From Pseudopyrenochaeta lycopersici (taxonomy: Eukaryota; Ascomycota; Dothideomycetes; Pleosporales; Pseudopyrenochaetaceae): DNA of 64,000 nucleotides. Position 1 is the stretch's first letter. Every line of letters starts with the position of its first letter. The translations under genes were made by a program, and so were the position numbers. The notes beneath the pieces are model-generated. The model was not told where the DNA came from. It was given only the letters and a program-made list of their open reading frames with translations, and searched no databases. Shown piece after piece: positions 1-12,623 of the stretch. Location: NCBI GenBank assembly GCA_003313425.1, contig NHZP01000019.1, forward strand, positions 496,001 through 560,000, written 5' to 3'.

Positions 1-305
1 CGTGTGTATCTTCGGAATCTCAGCTGGTCATTGAATAGGAGAAATAGGTCTCAGAATTATTTAAACATGTTGAAATTGAGTATCTTTGGCATTGAAAGTT
101 CGCAGATTGCCGTTTTCGGCCATGTTCATTGTGCATTCCGGAGATCGACTAAGAACGTTGCACGAGATCGAGCATCACCACGTGCATCATTGTTTCAAAC
201 CTGGTAATTGGAGACGCAATCGTCACATTGTCGATTTTAACATTCCTCAAATTCCTTTTTCGGTTGACCGCAACGGTACTGCTGCTCGATCGAGTAATCT
301 AACCC
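1..305. other. No gene seen at left edge
   Basis: Short open frames occur here but none has the composition or family resemblance of a real gene. This is probably the 3' flank of the glycosidase-like gene that ends at 306. Confidence 0.4.
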
Positions 306-2718
306 TCATAGCGCCTTTAGCAGACCCTCGTGTTTCACTACCCAACTACCATCTTTCGGGAAGCCAGGTGCTTCGCCCTCAGAACCCTGCCAACCCGCTG
401 CACAGTAGGCGATCGCAAGGAGAAATCCGGCATTGCCTGGCATGAAAGGTGGCGGCGTTCCTCCGTCACCGCCCCGGATTGCGAATCCCGCGTCATCAAA
501 TTTCCAGTAGTTGTAGGCTGTGAGATGATATATTGCGCGCTCAGGATTTCCGATCCTTGCGCTGTTGATTGCTAGCACGGGTCGTCCCCAGCCACGAATC
601 TTCAAATCACCCCAGACTTCCCAAACTTTGTTAGCAGTCCGCAATGCAACCTCAGGGTCGACTGCTGGGGTGTTAGGTAATATCCCCTGCATCATAATAA
701 GACTTCTTGGGTCACCCGTGAGTTTTGTATCGTTCCACCACGAGCTGTTTAGACCCTCGTATACAGCGTAAAGGCCATCGACTTGAGGTGGGAGCGCAAG
801 ATTTTCAGCGACATGGGTCCACTTCTCTGGTACAGGCTGATTGAGTTTACGCTTCCATTCTGCGGCGGAGTCGAGGCCGTAGCGCCAGTATGCAATCTCA
901 TAGGCTAGATTACGTGTTGAATTTGGCGGTGTATTCTCTGTAACTCCGTAAGACGGTGGTCCAAGGTCGTAATTTCCGGTTTTTGCGTTCAATCCTGGGT
1001 ATGACGCCATGTAATCTGCTGTGGCAGTCAATACCTTCTCCCATCGCTGCAGGGTTTCTCTCGTTGGACGCGCTTGGTATGCGAGTTGCGCAAGATAGAA
1101 GGGGTGAGGTTGTTGCCACAAGAGGAGAGCATTGATATCGCCAGGCGAACTGACCCCAGTGTTCAATTCCGTCATTTTCGGCCATCGGGCGCCCTCCCAG
1201 CCCATGGACTTCGCGCGAGCAAGTGAAGATGGCAGAAGAGTTTCGTAGAGTTCCGGGAATATGTTGTCAAAATACTGCTTTCGGCCCCAGGTCACCCAAT
1301 GGGCGTTATGCCAAACGAGCATCTCCATATGAAACTTCCCTGAGAGACATCAGTGTTTCTCTTACGGCGGAGAGACTCAATATATAACCTACCATACCAA
1401 CCGTTGTTCATGAGTCCACTCTCTTGTGGTGACTGCCCTTTGGCTGCACTATTGACGCGAACATGATACTGTGAGGTGATGATTCGACGCTGTAGTTCCG
1501 TCGCGTTAGGATTCGTAGAAGCTGTCAGGTCCACGAAACCACCATCCTTCCAGTAATCATTCCATGCCCTTACATTCTTATCTTGAATTTTGGCGGGGAA
1601 ACTAGGAGTACGCTGGTCAGGCGAGAAATGGGCAGTAAAAGATACTGAAGAGGAATTTGATGTTGAACTGAGAGTGTGCCGATGTGCTGTGATAGCAGTC
1701 GATCCAGCAGGTTCGTCCCTACTCAATTTCAAAGGAGTCTCTTTTGGCCACCGCAAGTTGACGAAATATTGCAATTCTTGCATGTCATGCTGAATATGCG
1801 CAGAAGTACGATCAGTTCCATCCTCAACAAGCGTAGTTGTGTGATTGGATGGAAAGTCATATACGCCGGTGAACACCTAATACAGGAATAAGTTAATGAT
1901 TGGGTAGCTGGGTCTGTGGGATACCAACCTCGTATTTATATGTCGTTGTGTGGATCGGAGGGTATGGGAAGTCCAATTCGACCTGTAGATTGCCATTCTT
2001 GATGAGTTCGGACTGGATGTTGAATGCAACAGCATCTGAGCCAAAGTCGCATTGTGTTACAACTGTTACGTCCTTACCATCGACCTTGAATTTGGAAGTA
2101 ATGATTCCATTCCACAAGTCGAGTGTTTGCTTTGGGTCAGATATCGCGGATTTACTAAGTGTACCGCCATTGTATTTCAGGCCAATCCGACCGAGATTGA
2201 CACGATTTGGATTCGAAATTAGCCATTGCGTTGCTTGCTTGAGCTTTGGATCGGGAATGTCATAGTAGACCTCTCGTCCATATGTTTCGCGCACGAGGCC
2301 TTTGTAATCAGAAGGCAGTTCACTAAGTACCTTAGTGATTGTGTAAAATGAATGCAAATAAATTGGCCTACCCATTTGAAGGAAGCGAGTCGTTATGCCA
2401 TGCCCAACTTGATAGTGTGTTAAATGGCAGAAATGTCTACAGCATAACGGTCAAATGTCTGAGCAACTCAACAAGAGTGGGTGATATACCTGCATTCCAG
2501 TATTATCAACGTTGAACGCAAAGTTGCCGTTACCGACCTGAAGCGGCGTTGTCTCATTGTTAATGAGACTGGTCCGGATGATGTTAAATTGCGATACAAT
2601 TTTTTGCCTTCAGAAGATTAGAACGATGGCACAGTTTAATAGTACACCTCGATGCGGAGTATTAGGATACCTTTCGATTTTACCAAAAGCCAAGCAAGGT
2701 AGTAAAAGCGCACAACAT
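306..2718 (-). CDS. Six-hairpin glycosidase-like secreted protein (6 exons)
   Basis: Probable extracellular (alpha/alpha)6 barrel glycoside hydrolase-like protein, about 709 aa. Exons on the minus strand are 2684-2718, 2490-2607, 2372-2436, 1929-2322, 1393-1876 and 306-1339; all junctions keep phase. The first exon encodes a hydrophobic start (MLCAFTTLLGF) that looks like part of a signal peptide. Exons 2-3 give VGNGNFAFNVDNTGMQ followed by TFLPFNTLSSWAWHN, the usual N-terminal signature of this fungal family. Exon 4 has the NPNRVNLGRIGL motif. The exon 5-6 splice restores NNGWYGKFHMEMLVWHNAHW, a block of the catalytic barrel. Substrate specificity cannot be told from sequence; the family is related to GH65/GH95-type folds. 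The tiny first exon is the least certain part. Confidence 0.82.
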
Positions 2719-4158
2719 GTTTCCACAAATGTAAAGCGCATCTTGACGAGGCTTCAAAAGCAAAGACTCGGTAATTTGAGACACGATGAATGTGAGACCG
2801 TGATGCTATCGGCCGTTTGTACCTGATGTTCCACGCATCCATAAAATAGAGCTTTCGCACAGTCACATTACCCCGTGGGGCATTCCCGTATCCCGGGGTA
2901 AAAGTGCCCGAGAAGGAATCTCTGGTTTATCATGGTTGTTGTTCGGCTAGTGCCAAAGCAATATAAACGCCTCCCGCGTCTGCGAAGCTTATTAATTATT
3001 CCGTTGATGCAGATCATTCAACGAAAACGCTCAGGGAGCGGAGAAGACCACCGTGCATGAATCTGCAAAGCCTATAGGCTGAATCCGTTATGGCGAAGAT
3101 CTCGCTTGTCAACTTGTGGTCGATGGACTATGTATGTAGTGCTGCCATTATTTTAAATTCTTACTCGTTGTTATAAGGGTATTCCACATGTATCAGCAAT
3201 GTGCCCAGACTCTTGACGTGTTGAGATAAAGTCCTGTGATATCGTGATGATTGCGATACAGAGCAAGACGGAACGGGGTTAGGTCCACCAAGTTGGGAGC
3301 CCTGACATCATCAGTACCGCAGCGAAAAGGGAATCCCCAACACATCTGTTTTCATGCGAGGAATGCATTTCAAGCAACATGCGCACCATCAGCCTGATAT
3401 GTTCGAATCTTAACATAATGAAACATTCACTTTACATCATCTCATCTGCTCTGCAGACTGGTACTGCAAAGCACGCTACCTTCCAGACACCAACGCTGCA
3501 TGACTAGCTCTCAATTATGCTGCCTAAACAAAGCTTAAGGAAATATAACATCTAGCGACAACTTCCGCAGTCTAATGCGATTCAAAGGTGCACAGAGTTT
3601 GACGAAGGCTAATTACCAATGTTCCGGATCTCCGTTAGGTCCCCGATCAACTGTCGTTAGCACCTCCGACTACTTTTTGGCTACAATAGTGCTTCTAGCC
3701 CCTACGACAATTGCATGAAATATAATGTCATAAACGCACTAGCTTATCCGAGTGACAGTTTTGTTTGAAATTATTGGTGTGACTTTATCTTTCGCTCCAG
3801 GACCACGAAGAAAGATTGATCATTTTTCATTAGCAGGTAACGCGAAGCGAAGATCGAATTCTGAATGGGCATCTATTAATTCGAATTTACCACCCCGTGG
3901 TCGATTCCTTGGCCTCGTGAAGCATTTGCCACGCAGCCGCGCAGCGCACTGGTCAGCGGGCGTTACACGCCAATGGTACGGTACGACAGCGATTAGTTAA
4001 GCTGACGTGACTTTAGGCGTAATCCCCGAGGTAAGAATAGCAGCGCATCTGCCTTGGAGATAGACGCAGATAATGAATGCATCATACGTGATATCTGCCC
4101 CTAATCGTAAAGTGTTCGACCCGTCAAACTGGCCCTCCAAACGAAAATTTAACGAGCC
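2719..4158. other. Intergenic, no gene seen
   Basis: About 1.4 kb between divergently oriented genes (glycosidase-like to the left, receptor-like to the right). It has many stops in all frames and no recognisable protein. An 82-residue open frame at 3752-4000 has no coding character. It presumably holds both promoters. Confidence 0.5.
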
Positions 4159-5397
4159 ATGACACTTATTCCGTCTAAGAACCGTTCTGGTATCGCTATC
4201 ATTGTTGTCGAGTCAATAGTGGGCTTCTTTGCCATTACCGCTGTAGTCTTGAGAATATGGGCGCGCAAACTGAAGGGAGCACACCTCGACGGAAGCGATT
4301 GGACATGCATAGCTGCATTGGTCAGTTAGTGTTCATTATATTGAAGTTATATCCTAATACTTTCTATAGATCTTCGCACTTTTGCTCCTCAGCAGCTTAG
4401 TCTATGGTATTTGCCCCGAGACTCCTTATCCAGGCGATGAATCATAATTTTTAGATATCACACAAGGTCTAGGACTTCCTATGGCAGAAGTAACACCTGA
4501 AGAATTCGCCAACTTTAACAAGGTATACTGCTTGCTGTCGGGAGGATCACACGCACTAATCCCCATATCAGAGCATTCTCGTCGGTATGTACGCGTGGAC
4601 TACCAGTAACACTCTCATCCGAATCTCGACTATCCTTCTTTACCTCCGAATTTTCCCGATTCGAAAATTTGCTCACTTATGCTGGGCCTTCATGGCTTTG
4701 AACGTGGCATACGCCCTTGCCACGTATATCGTCGCTCTCATGATATGTCGGCCTATCAGGTACATCTGGGATCCAACTATTCCAGGAGGTCGCTGTGGTA
4801 GCCAAGAGAAGCTCTATTTGTGGCATGGCATTCAAAACCTGATTCACGACATCATTCTTGTTGCCATGCCTATGCCGCTGCTCTGGAGGCTTCATCTTCC
4901 CCTAGGTAAAAAGGTGTCGTTGATCGTCATCTTTGCCATGGGCTTATCGTAAGTCAGTACTGCAGCCCATTGGTTTTACCTAATAATTATTCAGAATATG
5001 TGTTCTTACTCTTGCTCGGATAATCGAAGTTAGCAATGGCAGCGTGGCGCGAATAACCCAAGACTATGTTTCCGTTGCTCTCCTTACGATGTTAGAGCCA
5101 CTTCTCGGAGTCATCAATTGCAGTTTGCCGATACTTCGACCTGTTGCCCAAAAGATTTTCGCCACTTTTGGCAAAGCGGATGCCTTCAAGTCGGACAACG
5201 ACCGTAACGGCACAGGCTATATCCAGTCAATTGGCGCCAAGCGACGCTTACCGAAGCCCGTAGATCCATATGCTTTGGACATGGAAACATTTCAAAATCT
5301 GGAAAGTGGCCCAGATATTCGCCTAGATAGCCTTTCGGACATCAACAGCGCATCGGTCACGTCTTCTCTGAATACTGGTAATCGACCAGGGAGTTGA
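4159..5397 (+). CDS. PTH11-like / rhodopsin-domain integral membrane protein (5 exons)
   Basis: Fungal seven-helix protein of the rhodopsin-domain (PTH11-like) family, about 348 aa. Exons are 4159-4320, 4370-4406, 4455-4522, 4572-4948 and 4995-5397, all phase-consistent. Helix 1 is GIAIIVVESIVGFFAITAVV, followed by a basic loop and an acidic loop (LDGSDWTCIAAL) typical of the family. Exon 4 carries ISTILLYLRIF, the family motif, and the cysteine-containing loop CRPIRYIWDP. The tail after about residue 260 is hydrophilic and cytoplasmic-looking. Members are proposed receptors for surface or nutrient cues, but ligands are unknown for most. The frame ends with an ordinary TGA. Function beyond family membership is inference. 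Confidence 0.82.
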
Positions 5398-6343
5398 TCA
5401 AAACACGAGGTGCAGAACGCGATACAAATTTCTAGGACACGTTACATTCGAAGACACTATCGAACTCGAGAGCTTCGCTGTTTTAGTAAGATAGCCTGTC
5501 AATGCGATGCGCCCGTCGCAATTCAAATCCTCTCGGATCCGGTGAAATGTGTGCTCAGATTTTGCGACTCAGGTTCGGGGACCGAGAGGGCCTAAAGCTC
5601 CAATCAATCGGTCCTCTGTGCTACCAAACCTAAATTTAACACGAAAGTACATATAAATTTACCAAAGGCATATTCTCGCGGGCTGGTCTGGGTTAGCGCA
5701 AAGCCAATATCTTCCCGCTGAAGCAATGGCCCGTCGTCAAATCACTGTACCGATATTGGGTCTTTCAACAGCACCGATTGAAGCCCAGATGCTACCATCG
5801 TATCGCAAGTATTTACTAACCCTGTGTATATGGCTGGGATTCGTTTGGTAGGTTGCCAAATATTATTGGTGCCTTGATGAAGAGGGCACCAACTGCGCAT
5901 GCTGACCTGAATATTGTTATATTATGTATTTGAATTAAACCAAATTCTTTCACATGCGACCATAGGACACTGAAAGCTAGTTCACTTCTCCGCTTTGCCA
6001 TCTTTTCTTACACCAGGTTCTGTTGGTTGTTACCTGTTACGGTAATCGGTGTTAGTCGACCACCACGCCCCACGAACATTTCGCTCAAAACAGAACACTG
6101 TACCCAGGTCCTGGCTGGCTACCGCAGCGATGCGCAGGATCGCCTCTCCTCCAGTTCTTAGCCTGGCCGCCCCTTTGCTTTGCCTCTCGACCTTGCCATT
6201 CTCTCCCATACACAACATCCCCCTCATTCTTAGCAGGTAGTCTCTGTCAATGCCGTTATGCCCGAACCTTTTACAGAAGCAAGCGGTAATGCTTTGAGCT
6301 ATCGTAAAGAACTAGGCATTGCTACTACGTCTGCGCCTGCGCT
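5398..6343. other. Intergenic, no gene seen
   Basis: About 0.95 kb between convergent genes. Open frames are short and lack coding character. Confidence 0.45.
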
Positions 6344-7257
6344 TTATACGTGGTACCTCTCTGTAGACCGTGGATCCGGAGATCCTCGACCACGGAACCG
6401 CGTGGCCCAATATCCCTCTGCCAATTCTGCTCCAATCCGACGCTCTTTGGTTCGGACAATAGCATTCCAGGTCTCTTTTAGGTTAATGGTATTGGTTGCA
6501 AGTTCCAAGAGCCATAAGTCTGGGGAAAGTGGAGCCGAAGCTCGAATCTTCTCATTTTTTCGCCGTGTCCATGCTAAATCATTTTCGGCGTCGAGTTTCA
6601 GATGCTCTAAACCCCATTGTTCAGTTAGATCCATGCTGTCTATAAGGTCTGTGAGCGCGACCATATCGTTAGTGTCAAGAAGACTCTGTGCGAATATCTC
6701 TAGAGTCGGGTACGGGAGGCCCATTTGGCTACGCTCAATATTAGAGGGTATGCAATCAATATGCGCATCATCTGAGGGGATCAAGGTAAAGCACAGTGCT
6801 TTGCCTACGACTTTGAATCGTGGGAATGTGTGGAGTAGTGACCACAGGTCGGGGGGGCGAGGCGGATAGGTTTCGTAAGTGTCGGCTGAATCCAGAAGTA
6901 CAGACGCTTCTCTAAGCTTTTCTGTGGGCACGCACACCTCCCAGTCCTAGTAGTTTAGGTCAGTAGTACAACGATGGAAACAATACAGACAACAGATGGT
7001 TATATTAAGCTTACCCTGCGTCCTCTCCCGGCGCCGTAGTAGATCAGAGCGGAAATACCAACCAGACAACAGGAAATGCCAGCTCCATCTAGTAACTGTG
7101 TAACTTCTAAAATCTCCAAAGTGCCATGTCCCCCAAAACTTGGCAACTCATCGTCGGGGCTTGCATTCATGAAAGCGGGGTCATAGAACTGCTCGACAGG
7201 GATCGGTTTAGAAAACCGAGTATAATCCGACTGCTCCTCTGTTGTGTTGTGTTCCAT
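6344..7257 (-). CDS. Small nucleotidyltransferase-like protein (2 exons)
   Basis: About 281 aa. Exons are 7015-7257 and 6344-6946; splicing joins YYGAGRGRR to DWEVCVPTEKL in phase 0. The first ATG in frame is at 7257; the frame is open further upstream but without an ATG. The core (LLDGAGISCCLVGISALIYYGAG, then the D-W-E strand) resembles an nucleotidyltransferase-fold start (helix, then strand with acidic residues) seen in a fungal family of uncharacterised proteins with a D-W-E-(I/V)-C-V-P motif. No complete catalytic triad can be assigned by eye, so enzymatic activity is uncertain. It lies in an accessory-looking region, and such genes are often lineage-specific and duplicated. Biological role unknown. 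Confidence 0.6.
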
Positions 7258-8038
7258 AGTAGACTTCTGTACACAGGTTGGGAATTTGAAGGAAGGGTGC
7301 AATTGTGAGATGAACGATATATCATATAAACGGGTCGCGTCGCACCTAGAGAGCGCGTCAAGGCGGGGCCGGGTCCGATTGGACGTAGGAAATCGGCAAT
7401 GCTTAGCCCTCGTCCAATCCTTTTAACTGCGCCTTTCACAATCGTGGCTCACTAGCCGTCGAGTGCGAAGCATACGATACAGCTACACCAAGACGACAAT
7501 AGCGCTAGCGTCACAGCTGACAAGGTTTTGGCGCCGTTTACAACAAACCCGTGTTGTTTTCCACTTGCGAAGGCATCCTTATACATCTGACAGCCTAGCG
7601 ATTCGCCTTTTAAAAACAACTGTATGCTTAAGTCAAGCCTCTTCACTTCACGTAAGCGTGCTTATTCAGAGCAACATACAGGCAGGCCACCAGAGCGAAG
7701 GATCACGTCCCACTAAGAGAAAGAGAGCCGCTTATCCTAGAGAACTTCCACCAGCGTACTAGGACAATCTATCTACAATCTGGCTCACGAAGGGAGCACT
7801 AGCAGAACTCGATAGGAGAATACCCAAGCCATTTGAAGTGCCTCCCGCACGCCGCAAAAGGAGTCAAACCTTGCAAGTGAACGAGAGGTAGCCAGCCGTA
7901 GGCACAATCCGGAAACCTTGAAGATCTTGCGAACATTCTCTAGACATAGTAGTCTAGACCTGTCAGACTTACGAAGTGTAAGATCGTAGTGCTATATTAT
8001 ATATTTGCTTTGCTGACTGTCCGCCTCAGTTTAAAACC
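7258..8038. other. Intergenic, no gene seen
   Basis: Divergent spacer between the nucleotidyltransferase-like gene and the downstream pseudogene. No supported coding sequence. Confidence 0.4.
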
Positions 8039-8975
8039 ATGAGTTCAAGCTGTTCGGGCGCGCGAAGCCGACAACGAGACTCTAGCTCTTCAATCACTCA
8101 ACCCACGACAAGCACCACAAGGATAAAAAGCACTGGAGCCTACGACCGAGACTTTTAACAACACCTTGTCGACCATAAAATCTACCCACATGGCTACAGA
8201 CATTCTGATAGTCGCGCACCAGCGAAGCCAACGAATTAGAATGATATTAATAGGATTCTAGGACAACCTCGACCTTCTCTTTCTCCTACTGTGTTCAGCG
8301 ACAAAGAACACGAAAGATTTGCGCAGGCAGATGCAGATGCCTCAAAAGAGAATCAAGTCTCAGAGTTAGTGTTGCCCTTCCTTAAGGGTGAGATTAGAGA
8401 TGCCAAAAGCCGCTCAGGCGGAATTCCTTTCACAAATTTTAACCCTTTGACCGATGGCACTCTGAAGCCCGGTAATCCGGACATTTATTATAGTGCTCGG
8501 CCAGAATTACTTAGTAGACAGGTGCGCACCGAACTTGGTCGCAAGATCATTCCTTCAACACAGCATGACCTCCCTGTGATGCCAATTTTTTTTCTCGCAG
8601 CTAAGGGCCCCGATGGATCAATAGCAGTAGCCAGGCGTCAAGCTTGTTACGACGGTGAATTAGCTGCACGAGGTATAGCGAGTCTAGAACAGTATAGGAC
8701 CAGTGAAATAGGTTACGGAGCTACTTCTACCATTTCATCGATCTATCACGGCGTTACGCTTAAATTGTACACCAACCCCCTGGCGCGACCCAGCAGCCCT
8801 GGAGGCCGTCCAGAGTATTGCATGACTCAAATCAATACATGGGGAATAACTAGGAACGCCAACACGTTTCTAGAAGGCGCAAAAGCGTACAGGAACACGA
8901 GGAATTGAGCGAAAAAGCAGAGAGACGAATTAATCAGACAGGCGAACAACAAAGTAGCTCTCGAGGAGACAGCAT
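8039..8975 (+). pseudogene. Relic of a fungal DUF7924-like gene with in-frame stops
   Basis: One continuous frame runs from an ATG at 8039 to TAA at 8973-8975 and is broken by three internal stops: TAA at 8156-8158, TAG at 8237-8239 and TGA at 8906-8908. Across the stops the protein still reads as one family: TGAYDRDF-stop-QHLVDHKIYP near the start, then a well-preserved core (SGGIPFTNFNPLTDGTL, GNPDIYYSARPE, IPSTQHDLPV, FFLAAKGPDGS, RRQACYDGELAARG), then AKKQRDELIRQAN after the last stop. This is a widespread family of uncharacterised fungal proteins (I recall it as DUF7924). The first two stops are explained by C-to-T changes of CAA and CAG glutamine codons. Only the stretch 8240-8905 could still be translated. 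Function of the family is unknown. Confidence 0.75.
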
Positions 8976-9080
8976 AACGGAACATCGGTGAGACTGACAG
9001 GCACGAAGCTGGTTGGACAACAGAGTTCTTGCATTCAACCTATGTTCTCCGGTGACACAACAGTACCCTGATACAGGCAA

Positions 9081-10658
9081 TCAGTTCTGGAATAGCCCGA
9101 CCTTGCATCCGTTTTCATTCTTCGCCGTCATCCTGACTAGCTCCTTCCACGGTTTGTCGTCTCGCGACTCTACCCTTGCAAAATTCTGTGCTAATCGTGC
9201 GACGACATATGCCGCCTCGGCTAACACCTTTTCTCTTCCAAGGCAGGCCCGTTCACCTCCTCCAAAGGGCATGTACTCCCAGTGCGAGGGGCGGATCTCG
9301 TTCCAACGGGACGGTCGAAAGGATTCCGGATTCTTTCCGAACACATTTTCGTTCATATGCATTGCAATATAGCTCGTTACAACGAAGGTTCCCTTAGCCA
9401 CGTAAATGGGCTGATCTTGGTTCTCACCTCCGCCAACGGGCAGCGTAGTGTCTTGGAGGCAGGTCCGACCTAGCATCGGGAACACTGGATAAAGGCGGAG
9501 TGCTGCGTGGTTCGTGAGAAATACGCCCGGAAACTTTCGGTTATAGGGATTTGACATACCTTCATACAAGATGTTCTGGAGAGAGTTGAAACTTGACAGT
9601 TTGTGGAAGTCGAAGAGATCTTCACCGTAGCTCAACACTTCCGCTCGAAGTTGTTCCCACACGGAAGGATTTCGAGCCAACAGGAACATAGTATTAGAAA
9701 CCAACACTGATATAGTCTCCTGAGCGGCCAGCATACCCTGTAAGATCTGACTGCGGATGAACTCCATGTCGTCTGTTTGAATCGCCAAGCCTTGAACCAT
9801 GCTGCGCTGTTTTTCATGTGGATTATGAGGTTGCATAGAGGGTTCCTCAAGAGCCTGTCTGATATAATACTCTATGTATTCATGCGCACGTCTGCATGAG
9901 TCAACAAACGCTGCCTTAGGGGGAAGGCTCTTGAAACGTCCAAGCATGACTCGGAGGCCAGTTCCAAAAACTGCTGCATGAAAACTTTCGATGAATTCTT
10001 CCGAACTATACGGTGCTTGATCGGTACTTTCGGACGGGTCGATCCCAAGCAAGAAATGCAAAGAGCTGTGCAAGAACTATGCATATGTCAACGACAGGGT
10101 ACAAGGTGGAGGGGTCCATCTTACAGTGATGAACAACAAAGGCTGTAAGTCAACAGTTGCACCGTCAGTAGGAATTTTCTGTAGTAGTTTACGGGTTTCT
10201 TTGGAGAGGAACTCAAGTTGCGAAATATTCTTCTTGGCAAACGATGGTTTCAGCATCTTCCTCGCTTGTAGCCAGGTTGGACCATCAGTAGTCAAGAAAC
10301 CTTTGCCACAGAAATATTCCATTCCCGGGAGCCTGACGGGCTGTATTCCATAGTTTGTCCCATTGGAATGAATGAGAGGTAGGTTTTCAGGTGCGATCGT
10401 ATTGAGGACTGGGTTCCCGAAGACGGTGTCCAGTTGGTAAGTAAGACCGAGCTGATCGTGGTTTTTTTTCATCATTGCCAGGTTGGAATGCATTTCAAAA
10501 GTGAAGTCCATGCCAAAGAATTTGTCCTTTGACCAGTGTTTGCGGGGTGGAGCGCATTGATACTGACGCATCGCAGAAGAGGCTTCATAACGACGACGAA
10601 GGATGAAAATGACGAACGCAGTTATAGCTGCAAGTACCAAGCTCGTAAAAATGACCAT
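9081..10658 (-). CDS. Cytochrome P450, CYP52/alkane-hydroxylase-like (3 exons)
   Basis: Haem-thiolate monooxygenase of about 490 aa, with exons 10125-10658, 9560-10076 and 9081-9502. It has an N-terminal membrane anchor (residues 3-19) and a basic stop-transfer RRRYE, so it is probably on the ER. The I-helix motif AAQET lies near residue 297. The ExxR motif EALR is restored only by splicing out 9503-9559. The ESFRPSRW segment and the haem loop FGGGERACLGR (Cys about residue 437) are intact. Its form resembles microsomal fatty-acid/alkane hydroxylases (CYP52/63-like), but the substrate is inference. It is divergent from a second, broken P450 starting at 10892, so they may have shared a promoter region. 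Confidence 0.88.
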
Positions 10659-10891
10659 CTTAGGAGTGATATCTAGATGTCGTGGAGGGGGTATCTGTGA
10701 TGGTGGGTTGCGGCGCAGTTGCCTTGCGGACCTAAATCCCGCAATGTACGTTTGGCCCTGTCGGTCTCGGGACTGAGGCGACCAACTGGGTTGAAGTCAC
10801 GTCTGGATAAACTAAGTGGTACAAGGCCACGCTCGTTATTAGCATTCACGACTCCCCTTAGGGCAAGGAGCTAGATCAAGTCACCGCCATC

Positions 10892-12623
10892 ATGTACACC
10901 ACGAATCTATTGCTACTCTTTGCTTCGGCCTTTGCATGCAGATATCTACTGAAGGGTTTCAGAAGTATATTGTTCCCATCTGACAATATTCCTGGACCAT
11001 TAATTGCTCGCTGGACGAAGTTTTATCGCGTATTTCTGTTTGCTACTGGTCGCGGGCCAATTAAATACGCCCAACTTCATCGGCAGTACGGTCCAGTTGT
11101 GCGGACAGGACCCAACTACGTATCAATTTCCAAGACTGATTTGGTTCCGATCATCTATGATACCCGACAATCCTTTCGTAAGGTACACAAGGTCCAAATT
11201 CCCTTCTTGTGGCATATTGCTGACCGTGCCAGAGCAACTTTTATTTCATTTTCCGCCCTCTTTACCAAGGTGCGCCAATAGAAACTGCCTTCACCATGGC
11301 GGATCCACTTAAGCAGCGATTGATCAAACTGCCAATTGTCGCCCATAAGACAGGACTCCCCCCGGCACAGCTGTTTCCCGCTGTGGAGGCCAGTGTGATA
11401 AAAATGGTTGACGAGCTTCGCAAACGACAGCACCAACCTCTGAATTTCTGCATGTGATCGTTCTATTGGGCTTTTGATTTAACTTACTTCCTGATTTTCG
11501 GCTCGTACGCTGGATATTTGGGTTCAGGAACAGACTTTGATGGCATCATTACTGCGTTTGTAGAGATAACCCGTGGGGGTAGCTTACTGGGATTTGTTCC
11601 TGAATATTGCGACTGGCTGCTGGCGAACGATCGTACAATGACATTTTTGAGAAAGTTTCAACGGTTTCCAGACCCCAACTCAAGTATTCTTGGCTGGAAG
11701 TACAAAACAGCTTGCAGAGCATTCGTGTACTAAGGCTAGGTAGACCATCGAAGAAAAGCTAGCTGAACATGGCTCGGGGAGCCATGAATGTAGTGGAGCA
11801 CTCATCTGCAGAGTACTCGCTGGCAGGAATATGCTCATCGAAACTCAACGATACGAGGCAGTCAACGTGCTTTTCGAGGGATTGTAAGTTCAGTCATCAC
11901 AAAGATGGTTTAAATATGAATCATTGACCTGAATGTCACTAGCTTCGCGGCTGCGGTCGAGATAGGCGTAAGCTTAAACTCTGTCTTCCGCTGTCTTTTG
12001 GAAAACCCAGATAAGCGTACCAAACTCGTAGATGAGCTTCGAAGTAGTCATACGGATCAGTTTGAAGACAGCGCATATCTGTAAGTAACACTCCCTAAAC
12101 ATGTAGTTATACTAATGCTTCGAGAAGCACTGCTGTAATCAAAGAATCACTCCGAATGTACACCTCCAACAGCCCCCCTTTGAAAGAGTGGTACCACATG
12201 ATCTTGTTGTAGATGGCTACATTATTCCTGAGGATACAGCCGTAGGTATGCCTCAATACATCTTGCATCGAGATTCCTCCATATACGGCGTTGACGTGGA
12301 AGCTTTCCGACCGGAGAGGTGGTTGGAAGCGGACGCCGAGTCAAAAATATTAATGGAACGCAACTTCATGCCGGTGAGTCGATCTTCAAGAGATTAATCT
12401 TGGCCGACTTTGACAGAAGTAATAGTTTGGAAAGGGAAGCAGAGCGTGTGCTGGACGAAACTTGGCTATGCTGGAACTACGTACTGTCATCACCAGCCTA
12501 TTGCGGAATTTTAATGTGCAACTCGCCGACCCTACACAGCCAATCGGTACGCGCATGTACTGGCTGATGGATTTTACCGGAATGGACGTTATTTGGGTTG
12601 CGAAATCAGAAACGAAAGAATGA
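10892..12623 (+). pseudogene. Cytochrome P450, disrupted copy
   Basis: The gene is recognisable from anchor to C-terminus but broken. Exon 10892-11182 gives the membrane anchor, the IPGPLIARWT hinge and IIYDTRQSFRK. An intron to 11232 joins it to SNFYFIFRPLYQ and AFTMADPLKQR. At 11455-11457 an in-frame TGA interrupts an otherwise continuous helix-rich segment (NFCM-stop-SFYWAFDLTYFLIF). Around 11680-11760 no phase-correct splice restores the frame. At 12172-12178 a run of six C leaves the reading frame one base out between SLRMYTSNSP (ExxR region, ESLR) and FERVVPHDLVVDGY. The final part is intact after removing 12370-12427: the haem loop FGKGSRACAGR and the tail to TGA 12621-12623. The I-helix reads AAAVEIG instead of the usual AGxDT, so activity would be doubtful even without the breaks. 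The family resembles pisatin-demethylase-type P450s. Confidence 0.72.
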
